This document shows, piece by piece, positions 26,531-35,013 of a stretch of DNA of 64,000 nucleotides. How positions within the stretch are numbered: position 1 is the stretch's first letter; the number at the start of each line of letters is the position of its first letter. Made by a program: the position numbers and the translations under genes. This DNA comes from Alistipes sp. GTDB lineage: Bacteria; Bacteroidota; Bacteroidia; Bacteroidales; Rikenellaceae. The stretch covers positions 1 to 64,000 of the forward strand of contig JAIDUZ010000017.1 in assembly GCA_029059935.1 (NCBI GenBank). Reading direction: 5' to 3'. The notes beneath the pieces were generated by a model. It saw nothing but the letters and a program-made list of their open reading frames with translations, had not been told where the DNA came from and did no database searches.

Positions 26531-26550
26531 CGGTCGCTGCGATTGCGGAA

Positions 26551-26587
26551 AAGGCGGAACCGGGCAGCCGGTTTCGCCTTGGTTTTG
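26551..26587 (+). terminator. Probable terminator of the ROK gene
   Basis: The stem aaggcggaaccgg/ccggtttcgcctt with a 4-nt loop is followed by a short T-rich tract (ggtttt). Confidence 0.6.
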
Positions 26588-27224
26588 CAGAGCCGGTCGC
26601 TTGCGGGGAGCATTCGTCGCTGGGTTGCGGAGTTGCGGATGCTCCTGAGGTGCGGGCGTTCGGCATCGGCGCTTTTTCACGTTCGGTCTTTCGGGTGGAT
26701 TTGATTTGGGAGCGACCAGGACGGGCGCTGCTCCGCTCTCCGTTAAGGCCGGAGTTTGGGGATTGCACCGTATGTATTACTGCGAATCCGCTATTGCGAC
26801 TGGCGACATACCCTAATCAGTCCTTGCGTCTGCTTTTTACCTTTCACTTTTCACCTTTCACCTTTTCAGAGGCTGCCTTTCTGCGACCCGGAGCGGTGCG
26901 GACCATGGTTCGTGCCGGAGCGGTCGGGCAGATTCAGCGGTCCGCTGCCCCGTTCTTAACGGGGTTTTATAAACCGATACTGTTAAGGGGCAGCTATTCA
27001 TCCCAGTCTGCCGCAGAGCCGGTTTATCAATTCACAATTCACAACTTCGCGATTTAGCGAGTGCAGAGCCTGCTTGCAGGCTTTGCCGAGCATGAGCGAA
27101 GTCAAGACCCCGTAAGGGGATTAATTCACAATTCAAAATTAATCCTTTTCTGTAAGGGCGGCTCCAAGAGCCGTGCGGGCCGCAGTTTGTTCTGTCATTC
27201 TGAGCGAAGCGAAGAATCTATAAT

Positions 27225-27300
27225 AAAACCCCGTTCTTAACGGGCCGGGCCGCAGCCTCCGGACGCGGAGGCCCGCAAGCGTGCCCCGCAGGCTGCGCTC
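27225..27300. repeat. Family-2 GC-rich composite repeat (copy c)
   Basis: A shortened copy of the repeat at 2974, inside composite block 2; it keeps the ccccgttcttaacggg hairpin and the gtgccccgcaggct motif but lacks the ccggctgacgccgg hairpin. Confidence 0.75.
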
Positions 27301-27345
27301 GACTCTCTGACACAAAAGAGCAGATGCCAAGGGTGAAAACCTTGC

Positions 27346-27395
27346 GCCCGGGGCCGGCTCGCGCTGAAAGCGCGACCCCCGCAGCCGGCCCGGGC
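27346..27395. repeat. Nested hairpin repeat, family 1 (copy 6)
   Basis: Outer stem gcccggggccggct/agccggcccgggc, inner TCGCGCT/AGCGCGA with a GAA loop, cccccgc bulge on the 3' side. Confidence 0.85.
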
Positions 27396-27739
27396 GGGAA
27401 CGCAGGAAACTGGTTCTTGCAACCTCGCAACAAGCGTCATGTTGAACGAAGTGAAACATCTGTTCAGTCGATTCGATAAGATTAGATTCTTCGCTCTGCT
27501 CAGAATGACAAATCATGAATCAAACCCTCGAAAAGGATTTATTAATTGTGAATTAATCCCCCTTACGGGGTCTTGACTCTGGCTGCGCCTTGGATGGGCT
27601 GCGCCTCGGTTATGCCTGAACAAGTTCGGCATAACTCTCGGCTTGCACCATCATCGCTCCCGCTCGGCAAAGCTCGAACAAGTTCGGCTTTACACTCGCT
27701 TAATCGCGAAGTTGTGAATTGTGAATTCTGAATTGTACA

Positions 27740-27976
27740 TTGATTTTTCCCTCTCTGCGGCATCCAATCCAGCGATCGTTCGGAGTGCCTGCTTCGGGCT
27801 TCCGCGACAACACGACGGGAGCCTTGGGCGGCATCGGCGACGAGGGCACGGCCTGGGCGTCGTCCTCGTATGCCAGCGGCAATTACAATGCGGGGCGCCT
27901 GTTATTCAAGGCGAGCCTTGTGAACCCGCTGAACAACATCAATCGCGCTTACGGTTTCTCCGTGCGCTGCGTCCAA
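27740..27976 (+). pseudogene. Truncated FISUMP-domain 3' end, cassette C
   Basis: Inverted near-duplicate of cassette A: over the shared roughly 75 residues I see only two differences (PASGFRN to PASGFRD, and TAWSS to TAWAS). It ends with RAYGFSVRCVQASA; homology to cassette A stops about 10 bp later, where unrelated sequence takes over and the frame closes at 28021. It has no signal peptide, no N-terminal domain and no promoter of its own that I can identify. Confidence 0.8.
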
Positions 27977-28021
27977 GCATCTGCCGGGCGGCCTTCTGAA
28001 AAGGTGAAAAGTGAGGAGTGA

Positions 28022-28328
28022 AAGCCGGACAGGGAGCGATGCTGTCGCATGCATGAAGCCAACTTCTGCGGCTGCCGGCAATATCCGTGTTTTGTATTTG
28101 AGGATAAATAGTGGAAAATTCAACTAAATAACCTTGAATCAATCAAAATTCGAAAAATGTTGAAAATGGCAAAACGGTCGAATTTTTGAAGTGATTTTCT
28201 GAAAAATGGCGTAAAAAAAATAGGGTATATCCCGAAAAATTGAGGCTATTTTTCTGAAAAACGATGAAAAAATCACGTGTTTTTGCAAAAAATGCGATTC
28301 CTGTAAAACAACGTTGCGGGAAAAGAAT
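28022..28328. other. AT-rich leader region upstream of glnN
   Basis: No gene seen. Strongly AT-rich compared with the rest, consistent with a regulatory region for glnN, but I could not define a repeated operator. Confidence 0.5.
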
Positions 28329-28336
28329 TACATTTG
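28329..28336 (+). promoter_or_regulatory. Candidate -7 box of glnN
   Basis: TACATTTG matches TAnnTTTG. No -33 TTG lies at the normal distance, which may mean activator dependence. The leader would be about 155 nt. Confidence 0.5.
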
Positions 28337-28495
28337 CAGTCGGAAGAACGGACGACCGCCGCCGCAGTTTCGGTCCGGCCCGGAAAAGGCCGTCTGCCCA
28401 AGCAGGCGGAACCGGAACCGGCAGCGAATCCTGCCCCGGCAACGGGACTCTGCGTTCCCGACAAAACAGACAACCCGAACCTAATCCGCAACAGC

Positions 28496-30673
28496 ATGTC
28501 GCTTCTCAGATTCAAGATGGTCGATGCGGCCATCAACCACACGGCCGCGGAGGTCGACGTTCCCGCCGGCCGCCCCTCGGACTATTTCGGCGCCCGGGTC
28601 TTCGGGCGCGATGCCATGCGCAAGTACCTCAACAAAAAGACGTTCGACGCGCTTATCAACACCATGGAGAACGGCACGCCGCTGCCAGCCGAAATCGCCG
28701 ACAGCGTGGCTGCCGGCATGCGGCAGTGGGCTTTGGAGCACGGCGCCGACCACTACACCCACTGGTTCCAGCCCCTCACGGGCGGCACGGCCGAGAAGCA
28801 CGACGCTTTCGCCGAGCCCGACGGCTGCGGCGGCGTGCTGGAAGAGTTCTCGGGCAAGCTGCTCGTGCAGCAGGAACCCGACGCGTCGTCGTTCCCCAAC
28901 GGCGGCATCCGCAACACCTTCGAGGCGCGCGGCTACTCGGCGTGGGACCCTGCGTCGCCGGCTTTCATCGTCGACACCACGCTTTGCATCCCCACGGTCT
29001 TCATCGCCTACACGGGCGAGGCCCTCGACTACAAGGTGCCGCTGCTGCGCTCGCTCTCGGCCGTGGACAAGGCCGCGACGGAGGTGTGCCGCTATTTCGA
29101 CAAGAACGTCGAAAAGGTCTATTCCTACCTGGGCTGGGAGCAGGAGTATTTCCTGGTCGACGAGAGCCTGTGGGCCATCCGTCCCGACCTGGTGCTGACG
29201 GGCCGCACGCTGATGGGCCACGAATCGGCCAAGAACCAGCAGCTCGAAGACCACTATTTCGGCGCCATTCCCACGCGCGTGATGGCTTTCATGAAGGAGC
29301 TGGAATACGAATGCCTGCTGCTGGGCATTCCGGTCAAGACGCGTCATAACGAAGTGGCGCCCAATCAGTTCGAACTGGCCCCGGTCTACGAGGAAGCCAA
29401 CCTGGCCAACGACCACAACCAGCTGCTGATGACCATCATGGACAAGATAGCGCGCCGCCATCAGTTCCGCGTACTGCTGCACGAAAAACCCTTCAAGGGC
29501 ATCAACGGCTCGGGCAAGCACAACAACTGGTCGCTCGGCACCGACACGGGCGTGAACCTCCTGGGGCCGGGCAAGACGGCCTCGGAGAACCTGCAGTTCA
29601 TCACCTTCCTGGTCAACGTCATCTCGGCGGTCTACAAGCACAACGGCCTGCTGAAAGCCTCCATTATGAGCGCCACCAACGCCCATCGCCTGGGTGCCAA
29701 CGAAGCGCCTCCGGCCATCATCTCCGCGTTCCTGGGTTCGCAGGTTTCGGCCGTGCTGGACAAGCTGGCCGCCTCGAAGGGCGACGACGCCATCCGCTTC
29801 GACGCCAAGAACGTCTTCAAGATGAGCGGTATTTCGCATATACCGACGCTGCTGCTGGACAACACCGACCGCAACCGCACCTCGCCGTTCGCCTTTACGG
29901 GCAACCGCTTCGAGTTCCGCGCCGTGGGGTCGTCGGACAACTGCGCCGAGGCGATGATTACGCTCAACACGGCCGTGGCCGACGAACTTACGCACTTCAA
30001 GGCGGCGGTCGACGCCAAAATCGAAGCCGGTGCCAAGAAGGAGAAAGCCATCTACGAAGTGCTGAAGAAGATGATCAAGGAGTGCCGCCCCATCCGCTTC
30101 GACGGCAACGGCTACTCGGACGAATGGAAGGCCGAAGCGAAGAAGCGCGGTCTCGACTGCGAGACCTCCACGCCGCTGATTTTCGACCGTTATCTGGACA
30201 AGGAGTCGCTGCGCATGTTCGGCGACATGGGCGTCTACACCGGGGTCGAGCTCGAAGCCCGCACCGAGGTGAAGTGGGAGACCTACACCAAGAAGATACA
30301 GATAGAGGGGCGCGTGCTGGGCGACCTGGCCATGAACCACATCGTGCCCATCGCCTCGAAATACGAAGCGCTGCTTCTGGACAAGGTCTACAAGCTGCTG
30401 CAGATTCCCGAGCTCAAATCGACGGCCGACATCGCCCTCATCAAGAAGATTCAGGACCACACGACGGCCATTCAGAAGCTGACCGACGAGATGATCGAGG
30501 CGCGCAAGAAAGCCAACCGCATCGAGGACCAGCGCGAAAAGGCCATCGCCTACCACGACACCGTGGCGGTCTTCTTCGACGAGATACGCCACCACATCGA
30601 CAAGCTGGAGGAGATCGTCGACGACCAGATATGGCCGTTGCCCAAGTACCGCGAACTGCTCTTCATCCGGTAG
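28496..30673 (+). CDS. glnN: Glutamine synthetase type III
   Basis: Makes glutamine from glutamate, ammonia and ATP; the large GSIII form typical of Bacteroidetes. The ATG at 28496 gives MSLLRFKMVDAAINHT and 725 residues, the normal length. Conserved stretches include DHYTHWFQPLTGGTAEKHD, the catalytic-core EVAPNQFELAPVYEEAN and NNWSLGTDTGVNLL, and a helical C-terminus. An in-frame extension to 28334 has no homology to the GSIII N-terminus. Single gene followed by a strong terminator. Confidence 0.97.
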   Translation: MSLLRFKMVDAAINHTAAEVDVPAGRPSDYFGARVFGRDAMRKYLNKKTFDALINTMENGTPLPAEIADSVAAGMRQWALEHGADHYTHWFQPLTGGTAEKHDAFAEPDGCGGVLEEFSGKLLVQQEPDASSFPNGGIRNTFEARGYSAWDPASPAFIVDTTLCIPTVFIAYTGEALDYKVPLLRSLSAVDKAATEVCRYFDKNVEKVYSYLGWEQEYFLVDESLWAIRPDLVLTGRTLMGHESAKNQQLEDHYFGAIPTRVMAFMKELEYECLLLGIPVKTRHNEVAPNQFELAPVYEEANLANDHNQLLMTIMDKIARRHQFRVLLHEKPFKGINGSGKHNNWSLGTDTGVNLLGPGKTASENLQFITFLVNVISAVYKHNGLLKASIMSATNAHRLGANEAPPAIISAFLGSQVSAVLDKLAASKGDDAIRFDAKNVFKMSGISHIPTLLLDNTDRNRTSPFAFTGNRFEFRAVGSSDNCAEAMITLNTAVADELTHFKAAVDAKIEAGAKKEKAIYEVLKKMIKECRPIRFDGNGYSDEWKAEAKKRGLDCETSTPLIFDRYLDKESLRMFGDMGVYTGVELEARTEVKWETYTKKIQIEGRVLGDLAMNHIVPIASKYEALLLDKVYKLLQIPELKSTADIALIKKIQDHTTAIQKLTDEMIEARKKANRIEDQREKAIAYHDTVAVFFDEIRHHIDKLEEIVDDQIWPLPKYRELLFIR

Positions 30674-30705
30674 GCGCCTCGCGTCCTGCTTCGCTTTACT
30701 TCCTG

Positions 30706-30739
30706 CCGCCGCGACCCATCCCCGGGTTGCGGCGGTTTT
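30706..30739 (+). terminator. Intrinsic terminator of glnN
   Basis: The 12-bp stem ccgccgcgaccc/gggttgcggcgg with a 6-nt loop is followed by tttt, 33 bp after the stop codon. Confidence 0.85.
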
Positions 30740-31182
30740 CGCTGCGCAGCCGTCAGAGGCGGCCGGCGATTCCGGCTCGGGAGCATAATTCGTGTCGACG
30801 TGTTTTGTTTCGAATCCGAGTGTCGCGCCCCGCTAAAAGCAGAATTCTACGAACGACTACTATCCCTCCCTTGCGAGGGGCTATGGTCGGAGAACCGAAC
30901 GGATTCGAATTTTCGCACCGTCATTACACCGACGTATCTAAGCCCTCTCGGCCATTTGGCGGTTCTCGGATAGCTGTGCGAACACCCACTCATCCTGTTA
31001 AAACGGCGTTTTGCGAATTATCGCAGGCTATGTCCCGAAATCAGCCGCAGAACCCGGCTCCTGACAGGACGCAGGCTGCGATTCGAAAACAATCACCACT
31101 CCCGCTGACCGACAGCCACGAAAAAAGCACCGACAAGAAAAAAGTTTTTTTGCGGATGAACATAAAAAACAATGCAAAATGT
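30740..31182. other. Unassigned spacer downstream of glnN
   Basis: About 440 bp. Unlike most spacers in this window it lacks the recurrent repeat families. Reading frames are short or unlike known proteins. I see nothing I can name until the promoter at 31183. Confidence 0.5.
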
Positions 31183-31213
31183 TTGGTTTATAAAATAAAC
31201 CGTTTTATATTTG
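31183..31213 (+). promoter_or_regulatory. Promoter of the membrane-protein/winged-helix operon
   Basis: -33 TTG at 31183-31185 and -7 TATATTTG at 31206-31213 with 20-bp spacing. Palindrome 1 fills the gap between the two boxes. Confidence 0.75.
31186..31200. promoter_or_regulatory. Palindromic operator 1 (GTTTAT-N3-ATAAAC)
   Basis: GTTTATAAAATAAAC lies exactly between the -33 and -7 boxes; its arms extend by one more pair to GGTTTAT/ATAAACC. A bound dimer here would block RNA polymerase. The same 15-bp pattern recurs 88 bp downstream. Confidence 0.7.
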
Positions 31214-31273
31214 CGCAAGAAATCAAAAAGGAGCAGCATCGCGCGGGTTCGCTCTTTTTCTTTTCCGGATGCA

Positions 31274-31288
31274 GTTTATATTATAAAC
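31274..31288. promoter_or_regulatory. Palindromic operator 2 (GTTTATA-N-TATAAAC)
   Basis: GTTTATATTATAAAC has the same arms as operator 1, differing only in the central bases. It lies 16 bp upstream of the ATG at 31305. Confidence 0.65.
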
Positions 31289-31304
31289 CATTAAAATCAT
31301 CATT

Positions 31305-32012
31305 ATGAACGACCGTAAAACAAGCGCGTTCGGTAACCCGAACGCAGAGCCGGACACGTTCGAGCCCGGCCAAGGCGAGAACACCGGCAACAAACTGAAC
31401 GAAAGGGAGAGCATCGAGCTGATAGCCCGCATGATTTCCGACACCAAAAGCCGTTTCGAAATCGGCGACGGCAATATTCTTCTGAACTGGGGCATACTCA
31501 CGGTAGTCATCGCCTCCGCAGTGTGGGCGGCGGTTGCCGCGACCGGCAATCCTGCATTCAACGGCCTGTGGGCGCTGATGGCCTTCGGTTGGATTTTCAA
31601 TCGCAGGCAGGTCGCAAAGCAAAACAGCCGCGGCTACCTCTCCTATACCGACAAGGTCTGCGCCGCCATCTGGAAGTCGGTCGGGATTCTCGGTGCGGCC
31701 GGGGTCGTCCTCTGTACGGTTCTCCACCTGGCGACGGGCAATTCGCCGTGGATGGTCATGTTCTTTTATGCGATTTTCGTGGTGGGGTTCGGCGTCATAG
31801 GTTCGGGCGCAGCCCTGAAAGTGCGGAGCATGGTGGCCGGAGGAGTCCTCAGCGTCGCTTTCGGCATGGTGTTGCTGGGCTGCATCTTCTCCGGGGTGAC
31901 GTTGTCGACGGCGTGGGTCATGCCGGGCTTTCTCCTTTGTTTCGTGCTGATGATGATCGTTCCCGGTCTGGAAATGCGGCGGCTGGCGCGCAAGGGCGAT
32001 GAAAGAGCTTGA
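31305..32012 (+). CDS. Multi-helix membrane protein encoded with a winged-helix regulator
   Basis: A 235-residue protein: a hydrophilic N-terminus of about 57 residues, then six hydrophobic stretches (about 58-78, 84-98, 125-142, 148-165, 173-193, 198-218) and a basic C-terminus. I do not recognise a functional family; similar proteins with an N-terminal soluble part are found next to small wHTH genes in Bacteroidetes. Its stop overlaps the start of the next gene by 14 bp, so the two are made together. The sequence gives no clue to a substrate. Confidence 0.8.
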   Translation: MNDRKTSAFGNPNAEPDTFEPGQGENTGNKLNERESIELIARMISDTKSRFEIGDGNILLNWGILTVVIASAVWAAVAATGNPAFNGLWALMAFGWIFNRRQVAKQNSRGYLSYTDKVCAAIWKSVGILGAAGVVLCTVLHLATGNSPWMVMFFYAIFVVGFGVIGSGAALKVRSMVAGGVLSVAFGMVLLGCIFSGVTLSTAWVMPGFLLCFVLMMIVPGLEMRRLARKGDERA

Positions 32013-32280
32013 TCCGCTGCTTCACTCGCAGCTGCGGCTGGCGGTCATGTCCGTGCTGATGAACCTTGCCGAAGCGGACTTCGTCTATCTCCGGGAAAAG
32101 ACCGCCGCCACCGCCGGAAACCTCAGCGTCCAGCTCGACAAACTCGCGGCGGCAGGGTACATCGAAGTGGAAAAGGGATTCGTCGGCAAGAAGACGCGGA
32201 CGGTCTGCCGCGTGACCGCAGCGGGGCGCAGGGCTTTCGAAGAATATGTGCAAACCCTCAGGGGATATTTGAACCTGTAA
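31999..32280 (+). CDS. Small winged-helix transcriptional regulator
   Basis: A 93-residue protein made of a single winged-helix domain (MSVLMNLAEADFVYLREKT, then a recognition helix around NLSVQLDKLAAAGYIEVEK and the wing GFVGKKTRTVCRVT), as in MarR/PadR-like HTH_34 proteins. It likely binds as a dimer. Co-translated with the membrane protein gene and probably the protein that binds the two palindromes upstream, giving autoregulation. The inducer is unknown. Confidence 0.88.
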   Translation: MKELDPLLHSQLRLAVMSVLMNLAEADFVYLREKTAATAGNLSVQLDKLAAAGYIEVEKGFVGKKTRTVCRVTAAGRRAFEEYVQTLRGYLNL

Positions 32281-32292
32281 TCCGAAAAAGGG

Positions 32293-32322
32293 CGCTTCCG
32301 AATGGCCGGAAGCGTTCTTTTT
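32293..32322. terminator. Terminator after the winged-helix gene
   Basis: Hairpin cgcttccg/cggaagcg followed by ttcttttt on the plus strand. It touches the 3' end of the convergent radical SAM gene and may serve both. Confidence 0.8.
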
Positions 32323-33217
32323 ACAGATGGCCGATGCCGCGGCGGTAGGCGGCGAGGTCCGACTCGTCGCAGCGGGCCAATGCGTCGTCGAGCTCGCGGA
32401 GCAGGCGGGTGCGCTCCTCGGGCAGGCGTCCCAGGAGCGGCACGGTGTTCGACACGGTGTGGGCCATCAGCGTGGCAGGCACGGTGAGGGCGGCGATGAA
32501 CGTGCGGAGTTCTTCGAGCCGCTCGCGCTCGCTGGCTTCGATGAACCGCCCGGCGGCGACGTCGGCGGCCAGCGGAGCTTCGGGAAAGAGCGTGAGCGAG
32601 ACCACGCCTATTATATAAGGGTGCAGGCGGTTGAAGAGCGCCGCCGTAGCCATGGCCGCCCGCTGTCCGTTGCCGGCTCCTGCGAGCCCGGTCATGTAGG
32701 TGAAATAGTATTCGATGCCGGCCGTGTCGAGCCGGCGGCACTGCGCCAGCGTCTCGGCGGCCGTGTGCCCCTTGTGCATGAATGCGAGGGAGGGTTCGTC
32801 GCCCGTCTCGGTGCCGATGGTCAGTCCTGTGATGCCGCGGGCCCGGAGGTCGCGCAGCTCGTCGTCGCTCTTGGCCGCGATGTCGGTCACGCGGGCGAAC
32901 ATGCCGATGGTCCGTACCTTGGGCAGGTGGTCGCGGATGCGTTCGGCGAGTCGGACAAGACGGTTGTGGCTGAGCACGAACGGATTGGCCCCGACGAGAA
33001 AGACGCGCCGGGCCCGCGGCTGGAAGCGGGCGATGATTCGCAGGTCGGCCTCAATCTCCTCCGCAGGCGAGAGACGGAAGCGCAGGTCGTCGTAGAGCGA
33101 ACAGAACTTGCAGGCGTGGTGCGTGCAGCCGACGGTCGCCTGCAACAGCACGGAGTGGGCCTCGTAGGGCGGACGCCAGACGGTGCCGGTGAAGTGGAGT
33201 TGGTCCAAGTCGGTCAT
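32321..33217 (-). CDS. Radical SAM protein of unknown substrate
   Basis: A 298-residue protein. The cluster motif reads CTHHACKFC (C-x4-C-x2-C, residues about 32-40) after LLQATVG. The SAM-binding GANPF and TGLTIGTETGDE strands of the partial TIM barrel follow. There are no extra Fe-S or B12 domains. Similar stand-alone proteins are common in gut anaerobes without an assigned reaction. The ATG at 33217 (MTDLDQL) is preferred over an upstream frame that would cross the divergent promoter. Divergent from the HxlR gene. Confidence 0.88.
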   Translation of the reverse strand: MTDLDQLHFTGTVWRPPYEAHSVLLQATVGCTHHACKFCSLYDDLRFRLSPAEEIEADLRIIARFQPRARRVFLVGANPFVLSHNRLVRLAERIRDHLPKVRTIGMFARVTDIAAKSDDELRDLRARGITGLTIGTETGDEPSLAFMHKGHTAAETLAQCRRLDTAGIEYYFTYMTGLAGAGNGQRAAMATAALFNRLHPYIIGVVSLTLFPEAPLAADVAAGRFIEASERERLEELRTFIAALTVPATLMAHTVSNTVPLLGRLPEERTRLLRELDDALARCDESDLAAYRRGIGHL

Positions 33218-33225
33218 AATTTTCG

Positions 33226-33233
33226 TAATTTTG
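33226..33233 (+). promoter_or_regulatory. -7 box of the HxlR gene
   Basis: TAATTTTG matches TAnnTTTG and is followed by an ATG with a purine-rich ggagctg before it at 33282. Confidence 0.5.
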
Positions 33234-33281
33234 CAACCGCAAGATAGACCGTTTCCCGGGACGAAACAAGAACGGAGCTGC

Positions 33282-33662
33282 ATGTCAGCTACTTACGCCG
33301 AAGTCAGTTTTCGTCATTCCGAAGCGGTTGCAACGCCGAAAAAAATGGAAAAAATTGCCGTCCCCTCCTCGCCCGCCTGTGCGCTGTTCGAACGTTTCGG
33401 CAGTCGCTGGGCGCTGCTCGTGCTGCTGACCCTCGCCCGACGGGGCGTACTGCGCTTCGGCGAACTGGCGCGCGCCGTGCCGGGCGGCATCTCCGAACGG
33501 ATGCTGGCGTCGACGCTCCGCGACCTGGAGCAGGCGGGGCTGTTGGCGCGCAAAGTGTGGCCCGAAGTGCCGCCGCGTGTGGAATATCGGCTGACGCCGA
33601 AAGGCGAATCGCTGGTTCCGCTGTTGGAACAACTGCTGGACTGGGCAGCGAAAAACGCCTGA
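33282..33662 (+). CDS. HxlR-family transcriptional regulator
   Basis: A 126-residue MarR-like winged-helix protein with the HxlR pattern: CALFERFGSRWALLVLLTL, RFGELARAVPGGISERMLA and LEQAGLLARKVWPEVPPRVEY. Such regulators often sense electrophiles or oxidants through a Cys near the N-terminus, and one sits there (SSPACALFERFG). Divergent from the radical SAM gene. The start at 33282 is favoured by the preceding ggagctg; MEKIAVPSS at 33345 is an alternative. Confidence 0.9.
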   Translation: MSATYAEVSFRHSEAVATPKKMEKIAVPSSPACALFERFGSRWALLVLLTLARRGVLRFGELARAVPGGISERMLASTLRDLEQAGLLARKVWPEVPPRVEYRLTPKGESLVPLLEQLLDWAAKNA

Positions 33663-33697
33663 AGCGGCAATCGGCCGAACGGTCGTGCAAAAACTGA

Positions 33698-33735
33698 AAA
33701 CGAGATGTGCAAACTGTTTTGCATATCTCGTTTTA
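33698..33735. terminator. Bidirectional terminator between HxlR and SDR genes
   Basis: Long AT-rich hairpin, arms aaaacgagatgtgcaaa and tttgcatatctcgtttt, with A-rich and T-rich flanks serving both convergent genes. Confidence 0.85.
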
Positions 33736-33756
33736 TGGCATCGAGTCGATTGAAAA

Positions 33757-34527
33757 TCAATTGTTTTTGCGAACCGGGAGCCGCTCCCACAACCAGGCGG
33801 GAATCAACCGCCACAGCAGGACGAGCAGGGCCCAGCGCCGGTCGATGACGATGCGGCGCCTGCGGCGGCGGATGGCCCGGAAGATGCGCCGGGCGACCGG
33901 CTCGGGCTGCATGAGCAACGGATAGTCGTCGCCCGAGAGGAGCGGCGTGGCGACGAATCCGGGCCGGATGTCGGTAAAACGGATGGGGAGCCGCTCCATG
34001 CGCGCGAGCTGCGCAAGGGCGTCGACATAGGTGTTCTGCATCCGTTTGGTGGCCGAATAGGCGGGTGCCGAACCCAGTCCGCGGGTGCCGGCGACGGAAC
34101 TGATGACGACGATATGACCGCCGCCGTGCGAGCGGAACCACCCGAACGCCGCGGTCACCATGCGCACGAAACCCTCGCCGTTGGTGCGGAGCGTGGCCAG
34201 CTCGATGCCGGGCTCCAACCCGGTGTTGCGGCGGCCGATGCCCGAGGTGTGGAAGTAGATGTCCATGCCGCCCAGGCGCCCGACGAGTTCGTCGAGTCGC
34301 TTTGGCGCATCGTCGTGCGTGATGTCGATGACGGCGGTTTCGACCAGCTCCGGAGCCAGCGCCCGGAGCCGTGCAAGGGCCTCGGCATTGCGTCCTGCGG
34401 CACCCACGCGCCATCCTGCACCGATGCAGAGCCGGGCTGTTTCGAAGCCCAGCCCCGAAGTGGCGCCCATGATGACGATGCGTTGCGTCGAACGGCTGTT
34501 CTTGCTTGCGGACCCTGAGGCTGTCAT
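33757..34527 (-). CDS. Short-chain dehydrogenase/reductase
   Basis: A 256-residue SDR: cofactor loop GATSGLGFETA, catalytic Ser in VVISSVAG and Tyr-Lys in YSATK, plus a C-terminal hydrophobic stretch (ALLVLLWRLIPAWLWERL) that suggests membrane attachment. The substrate is not evident; family members with this C-terminal segment often act on lipids or steroids. It starts 12 bp after the small secreted-protein gene, as the last member of that unit. Confidence 0.92.
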   Translation of the reverse strand: MTASGSASKNSRSTQRIVIMGATSGLGFETARLCIGAGWRVGAAGRNAEALARLRALAPELVETAVIDITHDDAPKRLDELVGRLGGMDIYFHTSGIGRRNTGLEPGIELATLRTNGEGFVRMVTAAFGWFRSHGGGHIVVISSVAGTRGLGSAPAYSATKRMQNTYVDALAQLARMERLPIRFTDIRPGFVATPLLSGDDYPLLMQPEPVARRIFRAIRRRRRRIVIDRRWALLVLLWRLIPAWLWERLPVRKNN

Positions 34528-34539
34528 TCGTCCCTATTG

Positions 34540-35013
34540 TTACTGTTGGTCGGAGGGCCGTTCCTCCTCTTCCTTCCATGCTGCCCGGTTCCGGCTGCTG
34601 CGCGGTGCGGCGAGTGCGGCCGCCACCGTCTCTTCCGGCAATTCGGAGGCGGGGATACGCAGAAGCATATGGGTCTTTTGGTTCTCCTCGCCCGAGGACC
34701 AAGCCTGCACGAACTCCCAGCCGCGGGCGGTCATGTAGTTGAGGGCCTGGATGCCCGAGTTGAAGACGAGGTCGCGCCCGAGGCTGTCGGTGAGCACGTT
34801 GTATTTCCAGAATCCGGTTTCTTGACCGAAATCGAACACGACGCTTTCGCCCTTGGTCGTCGGCATGTGGAAATGGATGATCTGACAATAGAGGTATTCG
34901 GGAACGGCGGCCGGAGACGCTGTGGAATCGGCTGCAGGAACGGGCTCCTGCGCCTGCGCCGGCAGGATGAAGCCGCAGAGGAAGAACAGGAATATCGGAA
35001 GCCGTGTCATCAT
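34540..35013 (-). CDS. Secreted protein of unknown function, DUF4177-like
   Basis: A 157-residue protein with signal peptide MMTRLPIFLFFLCGFILPAQA. The mature region has a DUF4177-like core: YLYCQIIHFHMP, VVFDFGQETGFWKYN and GIQALNYMTARGWEFVQAW, followed by a charged tail. DUF4177-type domains have no known activity. Its ATG overlaps the deaminase stop (ATGA), so it is translationally coupled to it. Probably periplasmic. Confidence 0.8.
   Translation of the reverse strand: MMTRLPIFLFFLCGFILPAQAQEPVPAADSTASPAAVPEYLYCQIIHFHMPTTKGESVVFDFGQETGFWKYNVLTDSLGRDLVFNSGIQALNYMTARGWEFVQAWSSGEENQKTHMLLRIPASELPEETVAAALAAPRSSRNRAAWKEEEERPSDQQ

Larger units (their letters stand above)
26876..27739. repeat. 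Composite repeat block 2, flanking part
   Basis: Inverted counterpart of block 1. In order: the tail module (agattcagcggtcc near 26931, then ccccgttcttaacggggtttt at 26948-26969, ccagtctgccgcagagccgg near 27003); an aattcacaatt stretch; gcctgcttgcaggc (27067); gaccccgtaagggg; a gagcgaagcgaagaatc element; an inserted family-2 repeat (27225), family-1 hairpin (27346) and catgttgaacgaagtgaaac segment; a second gaccccgtaagggg-type hairpin; and the ccgaac/gttcgg segment leading into cassette C. Confidence 0.8.

Noticed and set aside
28481-30595. Long antisense frame opposite glnN (and similar ones opposite typA, secA, dnaG and the ABC-F gene)
   Set aside because: Antisense to well-conserved genes, with no start context and unnatural composition. 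A common artefact of GC-rich coding sequence.
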